From positions 248,001 to 312,000 of the forward strand of contig NZ_BNBL01000008.1 in NCBI RefSeq assembly GCF_014655595.1: a stretch of 64,000 bases of DNA. Reading direction: 5' to 3'. Source of the stretch: Streptomyces griseocarneus. Lineage in GTDB: Bacteria; Actinomycetota; Actinomycetes; Streptomycetales; Streptomycetaceae. Each line of letters begins with the position of its first letter. Within the stretch, counting starts at the first letter, position 1. Both the position numbers and the translations under genes were made by a program. Positions 42,627 through 53,148 of this stretch are shown piece by piece. The notes beneath the pieces are model-generated. The model ran no database searches, was not told the DNA's origin, and was given only the letters and a program-made list of their open reading frames with translations.

Positions 42627-43229
42627 TCAGCCCAGCAGCTCGCGCACCACGGGCACCAGCGCCCGGAAGGCCTTGCCGCGGTGGCTGATGGCGTTCTTCT
42701 CCTCCGCCGTCAGCTCCGCGCAGGTGCGCGACTCGCCCAGCGGCTGCAGGACCGGGTCGTAGCCGAAGCCGCCCGAACCCGCCGGCTCGTGCCGCAGCGT
42801 GCCCTCGAGGCGGCCCTCGACGACGCGCTCGGTGCCGTCCGGGAGGGCGAGCGCGGCCGCGCAGGCGAAGTGGGCGCCGCGGTGCTCGTCGGCGATGTCG
42901 GAGAGCTGGGCCAGCAGGAGGTCCAGGTTGGCCTTGTCGTCGCCGTGGCGGCCCGCCCAGCGGGCCGAGAAGATGCCCGGGGCGCCGCTGAGGACGTCGA
43001 CGCACAGGCCGGAGTCGTCGGCGATCGCCGGGTGGCCGGTGGCGCGGGCGAGGGCGTGGGCCTTGAGCAGGGCGTTCTCGGCGAAGGTGACGCCGGTCTC
43101 CTTGACGTCCGGGATCTCGGGGTAGGCGTCGGCGCCGACGAGTTCGACGTCGAGGCCGGCCCCGGCCAGGATGGCGCGGAGCTCGGTGACCTTGTGGGCG
43201 TTGCGGGTGGCGAGGATCAGGCGCTTCAT
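42627..43229 (-). CDS. rdgB: Non-canonical purine NTP pyrophosphatase RdgB
   Basis: A 200-aa housekeeping enzyme that hydrolyses ITP, XTP and dITP to monophosphates and keeps them out of nucleic acids. MKRLILATRNAHKVTELRAI, TFAENALLKAHALA and ADDSGLCVDVLSGAPGIFSA are the conserved HAM1 blocks. The later SHRGKAF is also present. It lies 47 bp downstream of rph, and the rph-rdgB order is standard in actinobacteria. They are probably co-transcribed. Confidence 0.97.
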   Translation of the reverse strand: MKRLILATRNAHKVTELRAILAGAGLDVELVGADAYPEIPDVKETGVTFAENALLKAHALARATGHPAIADDSGLCVDVLSGAPGIFSARWAGRHGDDKANLDLLLAQLSDIADEHRGAHFACAAALALPDGTERVVEGRLEGTLRHEPAGSGGFGYDPVLQPLGESRTCAELTAEEKNAISHRGKAFRALVPVVRELLG

Positions 43230-43276
43230 GGGCCGATTATCCCGGGGACCGGACGCGGCCCCCGGGACCGGGGCCG

Positions 43277-44008
<732 letters not shown>

Positions 44009-44097
44009 GGTGATGAGCCTATCGGGACAACAGAGGGCCCCGTTCCGGTTGGCTTGAACCGGTACGGGGCCCTCCGTGAGGAGCCTGGGGGCTCAGC

Positions 44098-44331
44098 TCA
44101 CAGCATGTCCTCGATCTCGCCGGCGATCGGGTCGGCGTCGGTGCCGATGACGACCTGGATGGCGGTGCCCATCTTCACGACGCCGTGGGCGCCGGCGGCC
44201 TTGAGGGCGGCCTCGTCGACGAGGGAGGGGTCCACGACCTCGGTGCGGAGGCGGGTGATGCAGCCCTCGACCTCTTCGATGTTGTCGATGCCGCCGAGGC
44301 CGGCGACGATCTTCTCAGCCTTGCTGGCCAT
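44098..44331 (-). CDS. nagF: PTS N-acetylglucosamine EIIB component
   Basis: A 77-aa phosphotransfer domain. The phosphorylated cysteine is C24 in EEVEGCITRLRTEV, typical of the Glc/GlcNAc EIIB family. AGGAG lies 5 nt before ATG 44331; an earlier in-frame ATG at 44337 is less well placed. It is a free-standing EIIB that would pass phosphate from the general PTS to GlcNAc through the NagE-type EIIC proteins encoded divergently. It matches S. coelicolor NagF from memory. Confidence 0.93.
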   Translation of the reverse strand: MASKAEKIVAGLGGIDNIEEVEGCITRLRTEVVDPSLVDEAALKAAGAHGVVKMGTAIQVVIGTDADPIAGEIEDML

Positions 44332-44489
44332 GTGCACTCCTGGTTGTCTCAGCCCCTCGGCGATCCCGCCGACCGGCTTTCACACGGTAACCCACGTATA
44401 GCCCAACTATGCGGGCGTTTGTCCGTCATCTAACGAAAGATGGCGACCACCCGGCACAGCCGTTCCGGGAGTCCCGCAACCGCGTCGCA

Positions 44490-44505
44490 AGTGGTCTACA
44501 CCAGT
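44490..44505 (+). promoter_or_regulatory. DasR operator (dre) before nagE1
   Basis: AGTGGTCTACACCAGT is nearly a perfect match to the DasR consensus and is a palindrome apart from the centre. It lies 24 bp before the nagE1 start, in the divergent region shared with nagF. DasR repression would be lifted by GlcN-6-phosphate or GlcNAc-6-phosphate. Confidence 0.85.
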
Positions 44506-44528
44506 ATGCCAGCAGCCGGAGGACGCAG

Positions 44529-45842
44529 ATGAGCTCGATCGCCGCGGCCCGTCCGCCGGAGCGGAAGCGGATGCACGGCCTCTTCCAGGGCCTGCAGAAG
44601 ATGGGCCGCAGCCTGCAGTTGCCGATCGCGGTCCTCCCGGCGGCGGGCATCCTCAACCGGCTCGGGCAGCCGGACGTGTTCGGCAAGGACGGGCTGGGCT
44701 GGACGGACGTCGCCAAGGTCATGGCCGGCGCGGGCGGGGCGCTGCTGGACTCCTCGCTGGGCCTGCCCCTGCTGTTCGCCGTCGGTGTGGCGATCGGCAT
44801 GGCGAAGAAGTCGGACGGCTCCACGGCGCTCGCGGCGGTGGCCGGGTTCCTCGTCTACTACGCGGTGCTGCACCAGTTCCCCGAGAACTGCCCGCCCGGC
44901 TCCAAGCACACCGCGCTCGGCCTGCTGAACGGGGTCTGCGTCACCGAGGCGGGCGAGCCGGCGGGGGCCGCGTACCAGAACCCCGGCGTCTTCGGCGGCA
45001 TCGTCATGGGCCTGCTGGCGGCCTGGTTCTGGCAGCGCTTCCACCGGGTCAGGCTGGTGGACTGGCTGGGCTTCTTCAACGGCCGCAGGCTCGTGCCGAT
45101 CATCATGGCGTTCGTGGGCATCGCCTTCGCCGTGGTGTGCCTGGGGGTCTGGCCGACGGTGGGCGGCTGGCTGACGAGCTTCAGCGAGTGGCTGTCCGAC
45201 CTGAGCGCCACCGGGGCGGGCATCTTCGGCGTCGCCAACCGCGCGCTGCTGGTCATCGGCCTGCACCAGTTCCTGAACGTCTTCGTGTGGTTCCAGTTCG
45301 GCTCCTACACCACGCCGGACGGCACGGTGGTGCACGGCGACATCAACCGTTTCCTGGCGGGCGACCCGAACGCCGGGCAGTTCACCTCCGGCTTCTTCCC
45401 CATCATGATGTTCGCGCTGCCGGCCGCGGCGCTGGCCATCGCGCACTGCGCGCGGCCGGAGCACCGCAAGGTCGTGAGCGGCATGATGCTCTCGGTGGGC
45501 CTGACGTCCTTCGTCACGGGCATCACCGAGCCGATCGAGTACTCCTTCCTCTTCATCGCCCCGCTGCTGTACGTGGTGCACGCCCTGCTGACCGGCGTCT
45601 CGATGGCGCTGACCTGGGGGCTGGGGGTCCACGACGGCTTCAGCTTCTCGGCCGGGCTGATCGACTACGTCATCAACTGGGGGCTGGCCACCAAACCGTG
45701 GCTGATCATTCCGATCGGGCTGGGCTTCGCGGTCGTCTATTACGCGATCTTCCGTTTCGCCATCACCTTCTTCGATCTGCCGACGCCCGGGCGGGAGCCC
45801 GGGGAGCTGGCGGACGAGATCGAGAAGGAGAACGTGAAGTAG
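44529..45842 (+). CDS. nagE1: PTS GlcNAc EIIC permease NagE1
   Basis: A 437-aa EIIC transporter of the glucose/GlcNAc family with about ten membrane segments. The hallmark GITEPIEYSFLFIAP and the repeated GFFPIMMFALPAAALAIAHCA are present. GGAGG lies 6 nt before ATG 44529. It lacks fused EIIA or EIIB domains and must use NagF. Compared with its neighbour it has an insertion carrying two cysteines (ENCPPGSKHTALGLLNGVCV). A good dre site lies upstream. The paralogue NagE2 follows after about 230 bp. Confidence 0.9.
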   Translation: MSSIAAARPPERKRMHGLFQGLQKMGRSLQLPIAVLPAAGILNRLGQPDVFGKDGLGWTDVAKVMAGAGGALLDSSLGLPLLFAVGVAIGMAKKSDGSTALAAVAGFLVYYAVLHQFPENCPPGSKHTALGLLNGVCVTEAGEPAGAAYQNPGVFGGIVMGLLAAWFWQRFHRVRLVDWLGFFNGRRLVPIIMAFVGIAFAVVCLGVWPTVGGWLTSFSEWLSDLSATGAGIFGVANRALLVIGLHQFLNVFVWFQFGSYTTPDGTVVHGDINRFLAGDPNAGQFTSGFFPIMMFALPAAALAIAHCARPEHRKVVSGMMLSVGLTSFVTGITEPIEYSFLFIAPLLYVVHALLTGVSMALTWGLGVHDGFSFSAGLIDYVINWGLATKPWLIIPIGLGFAVVYYAIFRFAITFFDLPTPGREPGELADEIEKENVK

Positions 45843-45988
45843 TCGCCCCGAAGAGGGCCGGCGGGCCGCCGCGGGCAACGTGTTGTGAGGGCGGCGTGAC
45901 GCAGCGCCCAACCTTCACGTGATCTTTACGGGTGTGGCCCACAGCACTTGGAACTGTGGATTCCTTTATGCCCGACTCACGTGCTACA

Positions 45989-46020
45989 ACAGGTCTAAAC
46001 CACTAGTGGTGTAGACCAAA
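45989..46020 (+). promoter_or_regulatory. Two back-to-back DasR-like sites before nagE2
   Basis: ACAGGTCTAAACCACT (45989-46004) and AGTGGTGTAGACCAAA (46005-46020) abut each other and each resembles the dre consensus. The second ends 51 bp before the nagE2 start. The rest of the 45843-46071 gap contains AT-richer promoter-like sequence. Confidence 0.75.
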
Positions 46021-46071
46021 TGCGGGCCGTCCCCCATCCCCCCGAGCGCCCGCCTCACCTGGAGGAATCCG

Positions 46072-47349
<1,278 letters not shown>

Positions 47350-47377
47350 CGGCACGACAGGGGTCCTGACCGGACCG

Positions 47378-47417
47378 GCGAAGGCCCGCGGAACCACCCG
47401 GTTCCGCGGGCCTTCGC
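47378..47417 (+). terminator. Terminator after nagE2
   Basis: A perfect 18-bp stem (47378-47395 with 47400-47417) with loop ACCC lies between convergent genes, so it may serve both nagE2 and the MBL gene. Confidence 0.85.
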
Positions 47418-47433
47418 GCGTACCGCCCGCGCC

Positions 47434-48186
47434 CTACAGCTCGTACACCGCGCCCGCGTGGGCCAGCTCCGCCGGGCCCTCGTAGACCGAGCGCGCGTCG
47501 CGGAGGTTGGTGAGGGGGTCCGTCCACGGCGGGATGTGGGTGAGGACGAGACGGCCCACGGCGGCCCGGGCGGCCGTCTGGCCCGCCTGGAGGCCGTTGA
47601 GGTGGAGGTCGGGGATGTCCTCCTTGCCGTGCGTGAAGGACGCCTCGCACAGCAGCAGGTCCGCCCCCCGCGACAGCTCGCCGAGCGCCTCGCACGGGCC
47701 CGTGTCGCCCGAGTACACCAGCGACGAGCCGCGGTGCTCGACCCGGAAGGCGAACGCCTCCACGGGGTGGCTCACGCGCACGGTGCGGATCGTGAGGGGG
47801 CCGAGCGGGAACGTGCCCGGCTCGAGGGTGCGGAAGTCGAAGACCTCGCTCATGCAGGCCTCGTGGGGGACGTCGCCGTAGGCGGTGACCAGCCGCTTCT
47901 CGGTCCCTTCCGGGCCGTAGACGGGTATGGCGCCGGCCCGGCCGCCCTCGTGGCGGTAGTAGCGGGCGACGAAGTAGCCGCACATGTCGATGCAGTGGTC
48001 GGGGTGCAGATGCGACAGCAGCACGGCGTCCAGGTCGTACAGACCGATGTGCCGCTGCAGCTCGCCGAGGGCGCCGTTGCCCATGTCGAGGAGGATCCGG
48101 TAGCCGTCGGCCTCCACCAGATAGCTCGAGCAGGCCGATTCCGTGGACGGGAACGAGCCCGAGCATCCGACGACGGTGAGCTTCAT
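47434..48186 (-). CDS. MBL-fold metallo-hydrolase (RNase Z-like)
   Basis: A 250-aa beta-lactamase-fold hydrolase with two-metal centre. VGCSGSFPSTESACSSYLVE starts the fold, HLHPDH gives the first metal ligands, GDTGPCEAL and LTHIPPW the later ones. It resembles the RNase Z/phosphodiesterase-like MBL group. ATG 48186 is preferred, with GGAGG about 11 nt upstream. It lies upstream of the nagE2 terminator on the opposite strand. The substrate is unknown. Confidence 0.9.
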   Translation of the reverse strand: MKLTVVGCSGSFPSTESACSSYLVEADGYRILLDMGNGALGELQRHIGLYDLDAVLLSHLHPDHCIDMCGYFVARYYRHEGGRAGAIPVYGPEGTEKRLVTAYGDVPHEACMSEVFDFRTLEPGTFPLGPLTIRTVRVSHPVEAFAFRVEHRGSSLVYSGDTGPCEALGELSRGADLLLCEASFTHGKEDIPDLHLNGLQAGQTAARAAVGRLVLTHIPPWTDPLTNLRDARSVYEGPAELAHAGAVYEL

Positions 48187-48346
48187 GCGGGCCTGAACCT
48201 CCGTGGGCTGGTTACGGGGGGCCATGCGGTGCAGTCGAGGGTAAGGCGAGATGGGGGCCGGGACTCCTCCGGGGGAGGGCGTGTGGGCGGAATCACCAGG
48301 ACGGACGTGGTCCGCCACGGCGCCTCACGAGGCCCGCGCACACGCA

Positions 48347-48388
48347 GGAGCCCCGCCCGCACCGCATGACGCGGCACCGGCGGGGCCC
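48347..48388 (-). terminator. Possible terminator of the 68-aa gene
   Basis: An 8-bp GC stem (GCCCCGCC/GGCGGGGC) with an inner CCGC/GCGG pairing lies about 80 bp past the end of the small gene. There is no clear T-run, so it is weak evidence. The 48187-48469 gap holds no gene that I can see. Confidence 0.4.
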
Positions 48389-48469
48389 TCACGGGGACGG
48401 GCAGGGGGACATACGTACGCACGGGTGGCGCCGCCGCGCGGACGGTACGCGGCCGGAGCCGGGCGCTCC

Positions 48470-48676
48470 TTACAGGGGGCGGTGCCGCTCGGCGCGGTCC
48501 AGCGTGTCCATGAAGCGCTGGAAGCGCTCGGCCGACTCCTTGCTGCCCGCCGTCACGGTGAAGACCTCCGGCGACATGAAGGCCGCCAGCCGCTCACGCG
48601 TCTCAGGGGCGAGCGCATCCCACGCCGCCTTGTCCAGCCGTGACTGCGCCGCAGCTTCCGCACTGCCAGTTTCCAT
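48470..48676 (-). CDS. Small hypothetical protein, 68 aa
   Basis: A 68-aa probably helical, soluble protein (RLDKAAWDALAPETRERLAA, then EVFTVTAGSKESAERFQRFM). No signal or membrane segment is present. Codon bias fits a real gene and GAGGC lies upstream of the ATG, but I do not recognise a family. It stands between the MBL gene and cysM, with about 170 bp between it and cysM. Confidence 0.65.
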   Translation of the reverse strand: METGSAEAAAQSRLDKAAWDALAPETRERLAAFMSPEVFTVTAGSKESAERFQRFMDTLDRAERHRPL

Positions 48677-48850
48677 TGTTGAGTTGCCTCATGTCCGAAG
48701 ATCCACATGCGGGACAGTTCATGTGCGTCTCCTACGGGATGATGTCAGCCGCTTCCCAACATCGGTAGTAGCAGTTCATCCGTGCACAGTTCTGTTCTTT
48801 ACGGACCGGACTGTTTCCACGGACCGGCGCGCACAGACGACACGGAAGCG

Positions 48851-49801
48851 CTACGCCCAGAGCTGGCCGTGCAGTGTCTCCACCGCCTCTTCGGTGGTGG
48901 CGGCGGTGTAGACGCCGGTGGAGAGGTACTTCCAGCCGCCGTCGGCCACGATGAAGGCGATGTCGGCGCTCTCCCCGGCGCGCACCGCCTTGCGGGCGAC
49001 GCCGAGCGCGGCGTGCAGCACCGCGCCCGTGGACACGCCCGCGAAGATGCCCTCCTCGGCGAGGAGTTCGCGGGTGCGACGGACGGCGTCCTCGGACCCC
49101 ACGGAGAAGCGGGTGGTGAGGACGGACTCGTCGTAGAGCTCGGGCACGAAGCCCTCGTCGAGGTTGCGCAGGCCGTAGACGACGTCGTCGTAGCGCGGCT
49201 CGGCGGCCACGATCTGCACGCCGGGCCGGTGCTCGCGCAGATAGCGCCCCACGCCCATCAGGGTGCCGGTGGTGCCGAGGCCCGCCACGAAGTGGGTGAT
49301 CTCGGGGAGGTCGGCGAGGATCTCGGGGCCGGTGGTGGCGTAGTGGGCCCCGGCGTTGTCGGGGTTGCCGTACTGGTAGAGCATCACCCAGTCGGGGTGC
49401 TGCCCGGCCAGCTCCTTGGCCACCCGCACGGCGGTGTTGGAGCCGCCGGCGGCGGGCGAGGGAATGATCTCGGCGCTCCACATGGCGAGCAGCTGCCGCC
49501 GCTCCTCGCTGGTGTTCTCGGGCATCACGCACACCATGCGATAGCCCTTGAGCTTGGCGGCCATGGCGAGGGAGATGCCGGTGTTGCCAGAGGTGGGCTC
49601 GAGGATCGTGCAGCCCGGGGTGAGCCGGCCGGCCTTCTCCGCCTGTTCGATCATGTGGAGGGCGGGCCGGTCCTTGACCGATCCCGTGGGATTGCGGTCC
49701 TCCAGCTTCGCCCAGATCCGCACGAACGCGGACGGGGACAGGCGCGGCAGACGGACGAGCGGCGTGTTGCCGACCGCCGCGAGCGGCGACTCGTACCGCA
49801 T
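48851..49801 (-). CDS. cysM: Cysteine synthase CysM
   Basis: A 316-aa PLP enzyme. The PLP lysine is K43 in GSVKDRPALHM. The phosphate loop is SGNTGISLAMAAKL, preceded by ILEPT, and EIIPSPAAGGSNTAVRVAKE follows. In actinobacteria this type uses O-phosphoserine and the thiocarboxylated carrier CysO rather than free sulfide. It starts inside the cysO stop (TGATG), as expected for that partnership. Confidence 0.95.
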   Translation of the reverse strand: MRYESPLAAVGNTPLVRLPRLSPSAFVRIWAKLEDRNPTGSVKDRPALHMIEQAEKAGRLTPGCTILEPTSGNTGISLAMAAKLKGYRMVCVMPENTSEERRQLLAMWSAEIIPSPAAGGSNTAVRVAKELAGQHPDWVMLYQYGNPDNAGAHYATTGPEILADLPEITHFVAGLGTTGTLMGVGRYLREHRPGVQIVAAEPRYDDVVYGLRNLDEGFVPELYDESVLTTRFSVGSEDAVRRTRELLAEEGIFAGVSTGAVLHAALGVARKAVRAGESADIAFIVADGGWKYLSTGVYTAATTEEAVETLHGQLWA

Positions 49802-50088
49802 CAGGCCTTGCCGCCGGCGACCGCCGGGAGGATGGTCACGCTGTCGCCGTCGCCGAGCTCGGTGGCGATGCCGGCCAGGAAGCGGACGTCCTCGTCGTTG
49901 AGGTAGACGTTCACGAAGCGGCGCAGCTCGCCGCCGGCGGCCTCGTCGACCAGGCGCTCACGGATGCCGGGGTGGCGGGCGTCGAGGTCCTTGAAGAGCT
50001 CGTCGATGGTGGCGCCGGCACCCTCGACGGCCTTCTTGCCGTCGGTGTAGGTGCGGAGGATGGTCGGGATGCGGACCTCGATGGCCAT
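49801..50088 (-). CDS. cysO: Sulfur-carrier protein CysO (MoaD/ThiS-like)
   Basis: A 95-aa ubiquitin-fold carrier. The sequence VRIPTILRTYTDGKKAVEGA, LNDEDVRFLAGIATELGDGD and the end ILPAVAGG identify it. The C-terminus is AGGKA: two residues follow the diglycine that normally ends the active carrier. They would have to be removed (probably by the Mec protease next door) before activation. AGGAG lies 7 nt before ATG 50088. Its stop overlaps the cysM start. Confidence 0.93.
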   Translation of the reverse strand: MAIEVRIPTILRTYTDGKKAVEGAGATIDELFKDLDARHPGIRERLVDEAAGGELRRFVNVYLNDEDVRFLAGIATELGDGDSVTILPAVAGGKA

Positions 50089-50227
50089 GGGAGTGCTCCT
50101 GTCGGAGTGCGGGGAGGTTCCTGCGGACGCCTGGGTGTTCTTGCGGGACAACCGTGGGCGCATCGTATCGATTCCCCGTGCGCCAGCCGTATGTTCGTCC
50201 CGGCATCCGGACGACCGGTCTCACTGG

Positions 50228-50650
50228 TCAGTACGCGGCGACGACCCGGACCTCCTCCTCGGTGATCTCGCCGTCCACGATCCGGAACGACCGGAACTGG
50301 AAGGGGCCCGCACCGTCGGCGTCCGCGGTGGACACCAGGACGTAGTGGGCGCCGGGCTCGTTGGCGTAGGTCACGTCGGTGCGGGAGGGATAGGCCTCGG
50401 TGGCGGTGTGCGAGTGGTAGATGACCACGGGCTCCTCGTCGCGGTCGTCCATCTCACGGTAGAGCCTGAGCAGGTCCGTGGAGTCGAACTCGTAGAAGGT
50501 GGGCGAACGCGCCGCGTTGAGCATCGGGACGAACCGCTCGGGGCGGCCGCTGCCGGCCGGCCCGGCGACCACGCCGCACGCCTCGTCGGGGTGGTCGGCC
50601 CGGGCGTGCTCGACGATCCGGTCGTGGAGGTCCTGTGTGATGGTCAGCAT
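50228..50650 (-). CDS. mec: Mec-type JAMM/MPN zinc peptidase
   Basis: A 140-aa JAMM metalloprotease. E23 is the catalytic glutamate region (HPDEACGVVAG). The zinc motif HSHTATEAYPSRTD supplies H79, H81, S89 and D92. Family members release cysteine from the CysO-cysteine adduct and can trim C-terminal tails. The order mec-cysO-cysM on one strand is that of the M. tuberculosis pathway. A gap of about 140 bp separates it from cysO. Confidence 0.93.
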   Translation of the reverse strand: MLTITQDLHDRIVEHARADHPDEACGVVAGPAGSGRPERFVPMLNAARSPTFYEFDSTDLLRLYREMDDRDEEPVVIYHSHTATEAYPSRTDVTYANEPGAHYVLVSTADADGAGPFQFRSFRIVDGEITEEEVRVVAAY

Positions 50651-50669
50651 GCGGGCCAGGATAAGCACA

Positions 50670-50705
50670 GAGCCCGCCCGCACCCTTGAGGGGTGCGGAC
50701 GGGCT
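50670..50705 (-). terminator. Terminator of the amino acid permease gene
   Basis: A GC-rich hairpin, roughly 7 + 8 bp around one mismatch, lies 26 bp past the permease stop and just ahead of mec. Confidence 0.65.
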
Positions 50706-50731
50706 CCTGGGCGGCACGCGCCGGGCGCGGG

Positions 50732-52180
50732 CTACTCGCTGAGCGAGTAGTCCTTGCGCTCGAACGCCTGCGGGTTGCGCTTCTTGAGGACCAGGTAGGA
50801 GACCCACATGATCGCGGCCCAGCCGGGGGCGCAGTACAGCGAGATCCGCGCGTCCTTGTCGATGCCCATGAGCACGATCACCATGCCGATGAAGGCCAGG
50901 GCGAACAGGCTGGTCCAGGGCGCACCCGGGGCCTTGAGCTCGGACTGGGGCAGCTCGCCGCGGTCCGCCTTGCGGCGGTAGCGGAGCTGGGCGACGAGGA
51001 TCATGATCCACGCCCACATGCCGGAGATGGTCGCGAAGGAGACGACGTAGTTGAACGCCTCGCCCGGCCACTGGTAGTTGATCCACACACCGACGAGCAT
51101 CAGCGCGGCGGAGAAGGTGGTGCCGCGCAGCGGCAGGCCCTTCTTGGTGAGCTGGCCGAAGAACTTCGGGCCCTGGCCGTTGAGCGCCAGGTCACGCAGC
51201 ATGCGGCCGGTGGAGTACATGCCGGAGTTGCAGGAGGACAGCGCCGCGGTGAGGACCACGAAGTTGACGATTCCGGCACCGGCCGGCAGGCCGATCTTGG
51301 CGAAGGCCGCCACGAAGGGGCTCACGCCGGGCATGAACTCGGTCCACGGCACCACGGACAGGATGATGATCAGGGCGCCGACGTAGAAGACGGCGATGCG
51401 CCACGGCACGGTGTTGATGGCCTTGGGCAGCGTCTTCTTGGGGTCGGCGGCCTCGCCCGCGGTGACGCCGACGAGCTCGACGGCGAGGAAGGCGAACATC
51501 ACGATCTGCAGGGTCATCAGCGTGCCGCCGATGCCCTTGGGGAAGAACCCGCCGTGGTCCCACAGGAGGCTGAAGGAAGCCGTGTCGCCGGCGTCCGAGA
51601 AGCCGAGCGTGATGACGCCGATGCCGATCAGGATCATGCCGATGATGGCGGTGACCTTGACCATCGAGAACCAGAACTCCAGCTCACCGAAGAGCTTCAC
51701 GGAGATCAGGTTGGCGAAGTAGAGGATGACCGTGAAGACCAGTGCCGCGACCCATTGTGGGATCGACTTGTTCCAGTACTGGACGTACGTGGCCGCCGCT
51801 GTGACCTCGGTGATGCCGGTGACGACCCAGAAGAGCCAGTACGTCCATCCGGTCACATAGCCCCAGAAGGGACCGAGGAACTCTCGGGCGTAGTCCGAGA
51901 AGGAGCCCGACACCGGGCGGTACATGAGCAGCTCACCGAGCGCTCGCATGATGAAGAAGATGACCAGGCCAGCAATTGCGTAGGCCAGGATCAGGCTGGG
52001 TCCGGCCTTCGATATCGCCTTGCCCGCGCCCAGGAACAGGCCGGTGCCGATGGCGCCACCAATGGCGATCATCTGAATCTGTCGGTTACCGAGTCCCCGC
52101 TCGTAACCCTCGGAAGCTTCCTTGCCGCTTCCCTCTCCGTCCCGCACTGCGGTGCGGTCGGCGACCTGCTCAGAGGTCAT
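50732..52180 (-). CDS. Amino acid permease (APC/AAT family)
   Basis: A 482-aa transporter with 12 membrane helices. The N-terminal MIAIGGAIGTGLFLGAG signature is the conserved helix-1 motif of amino acid permeases, followed by IMRALGELLMYRPVSGSFSD. Relatives are GabP, AnsP and CycA. The substrate is not predictable. The leader contains two overlapping hairpins that cannot form at once and may act as an attenuator. It is monocistronic and ends at a hairpin. Confidence 0.9.
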   Translation of the reverse strand: MTSEQVADRTAVRDGEGSGKEASEGYERGLGNRQIQMIAIGGAIGTGLFLGAGKAISKAGPSLILAYAIAGLVIFFIMRALGELLMYRPVSGSFSDYAREFLGPFWGYVTGWTYWLFWVVTGITEVTAAATYVQYWNKSIPQWVAALVFTVILYFANLISVKLFGELEFWFSMVKVTAIIGMILIGIGVITLGFSDAGDTASFSLLWDHGGFFPKGIGGTLMTLQIVMFAFLAVELVGVTAGEAADPKKTLPKAINTVPWRIAVFYVGALIIILSVVPWTEFMPGVSPFVAAFAKIGLPAGAGIVNFVVLTAALSSCNSGMYSTGRMLRDLALNGQGPKFFGQLTKKGLPLRGTTFSAALMLVGVWINYQWPGEAFNYVVSFATISGMWAWIMILVAQLRYRRKADRGELPQSELKAPGAPWTSLFALAFIGMVIVLMGIDKDARISLYCAPGWAAIMWVSYLVLKKRNPQAFERKDYSLSE

Positions 52181-52554
52181 GGTGGTGCGCCTTTCTCCAT
52201 ACCGATCCGGTTGCTCCGGATCGGGTTCCGATCCCCCCGGATGGAGTCCTGCTCAGCGCCGACGGTCGGTCGGCTAGCGCTTCCGCTGCGACAGGGGTGG
52301 CGTCGCAGAGGCAGGTCGGCAAGAAGTATCACGTGTAAAGATGAGATCATCGGCGTGCTTGTGGCGCACGGCACAAAAAAATCCGGACACAAGTGATCTG
52401 GGCCACCAATAGCCGCGACCACGGTGACTCGATCGTTATCCGGATTTGCGGGTCCGCTGAGCGAACGGGGCCGGAAGGGCCCTGGAACAGCCCGTTCCCC
52501 TTGTTTCGGGCCATCGGGCCGCCGGGGGACCGGGCCGCGAGCGGAATCAGGCCT
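52181..52554 (-). other. Permease leader and intergenic region
   Basis: This 374-bp gap has no gene. It contains the promoter and leader of the permease. It is unusually AT-rich around 52320-52400 (CACAAAAAAATCCGGACACA). On the minus strand two perfect hairpins share one arm: GGATCGG-AAC-CCGATCC (52234-52218) and CCGATCCGG-AGCAA-CCGGATCGG (52224-52202). Confidence 0.6.
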
Positions 52555-53148
52555 TCAGGCCATCAGCGCCTCGACGAGCGTCTCCTGCAGCCCGCCGAGC
52601 CAGAGGTAGGCCATGACCATCGGCTTGCGCGGGTCCTCGTCCGGCAGCCGGAACAGCGCGTCACCGTCGTCCTCGTTCGTGATCTCCAGCCGGGCGCCGA
52701 TGGTCAGCCGGAGGTCGTTGAGGGTGCCGAGCCACCGCGCGCAGTCCTCGGGCGTCAGCCGGAGCACCGCGGCACTGTCGCCCGCCACGGACAGCGAGTC
52801 CAGCGAGCGGACCATGCCCAGGGCGTCCTCGCGCTTGCGCGTGCGCAGGTCGTTCTCGGTGTAGCGGCGGAATTCGGCGGAGTGCGCGCGCTCCTGCCGG
52901 TCCTGCTCCTTGTCCGGGTCGCCGTAGGCGTCGGGGAACAGCCGGGCCAGGGCCGGGTCGGCCGGGGGCTCGCTGGGGCCCTCCGCGAACAGCCGGGCCA
53001 GCGGGTCGGCGGCGTCCGGGCCCCCGTCGTCACCCGGGCCGATCAGCTCCAGGAGCTGCACGGCCAGGCTGCGCAGGATGGAGACCTCGACCTCGTCCAG
53101 GGCGACGGCCGCCCCGCCGCCGGCCAGCGGCTCGAAGTGCCCGGCCAT
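52555..53148 (-). CDS. DUF2017 protein
   Basis: A 197-aa cytoplasmic protein. FEPLAGGGAAVALDEVEVSI and the middle EFRRYTENDLRTRKREDALG are DUF2017 signatures. The end YLWLGGLQETLVEALM is also typical. Its start overlaps the clpS stop (TGATG), a pairing found throughout actinobacteria. The function is unknown but is likely linked to ClpS-dependent proteolysis by context. Confidence 0.9.
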   Translation of the reverse strand: MAGHFEPLAGGGAAVALDEVEVSILRSLAVQLLELIGPGDDGGPDAADPLARLFAEGPSEPPADPALARLFPDAYGDPDKEQDRQERAHSAEFRRYTENDLRTRKREDALGMVRSLDSLSVAGDSAAVLRLTPEDCARWLGTLNDLRLTIGARLEITNEDDGDALFRLPDEDPRKPMVMAYLWLGGLQETLVEALMA

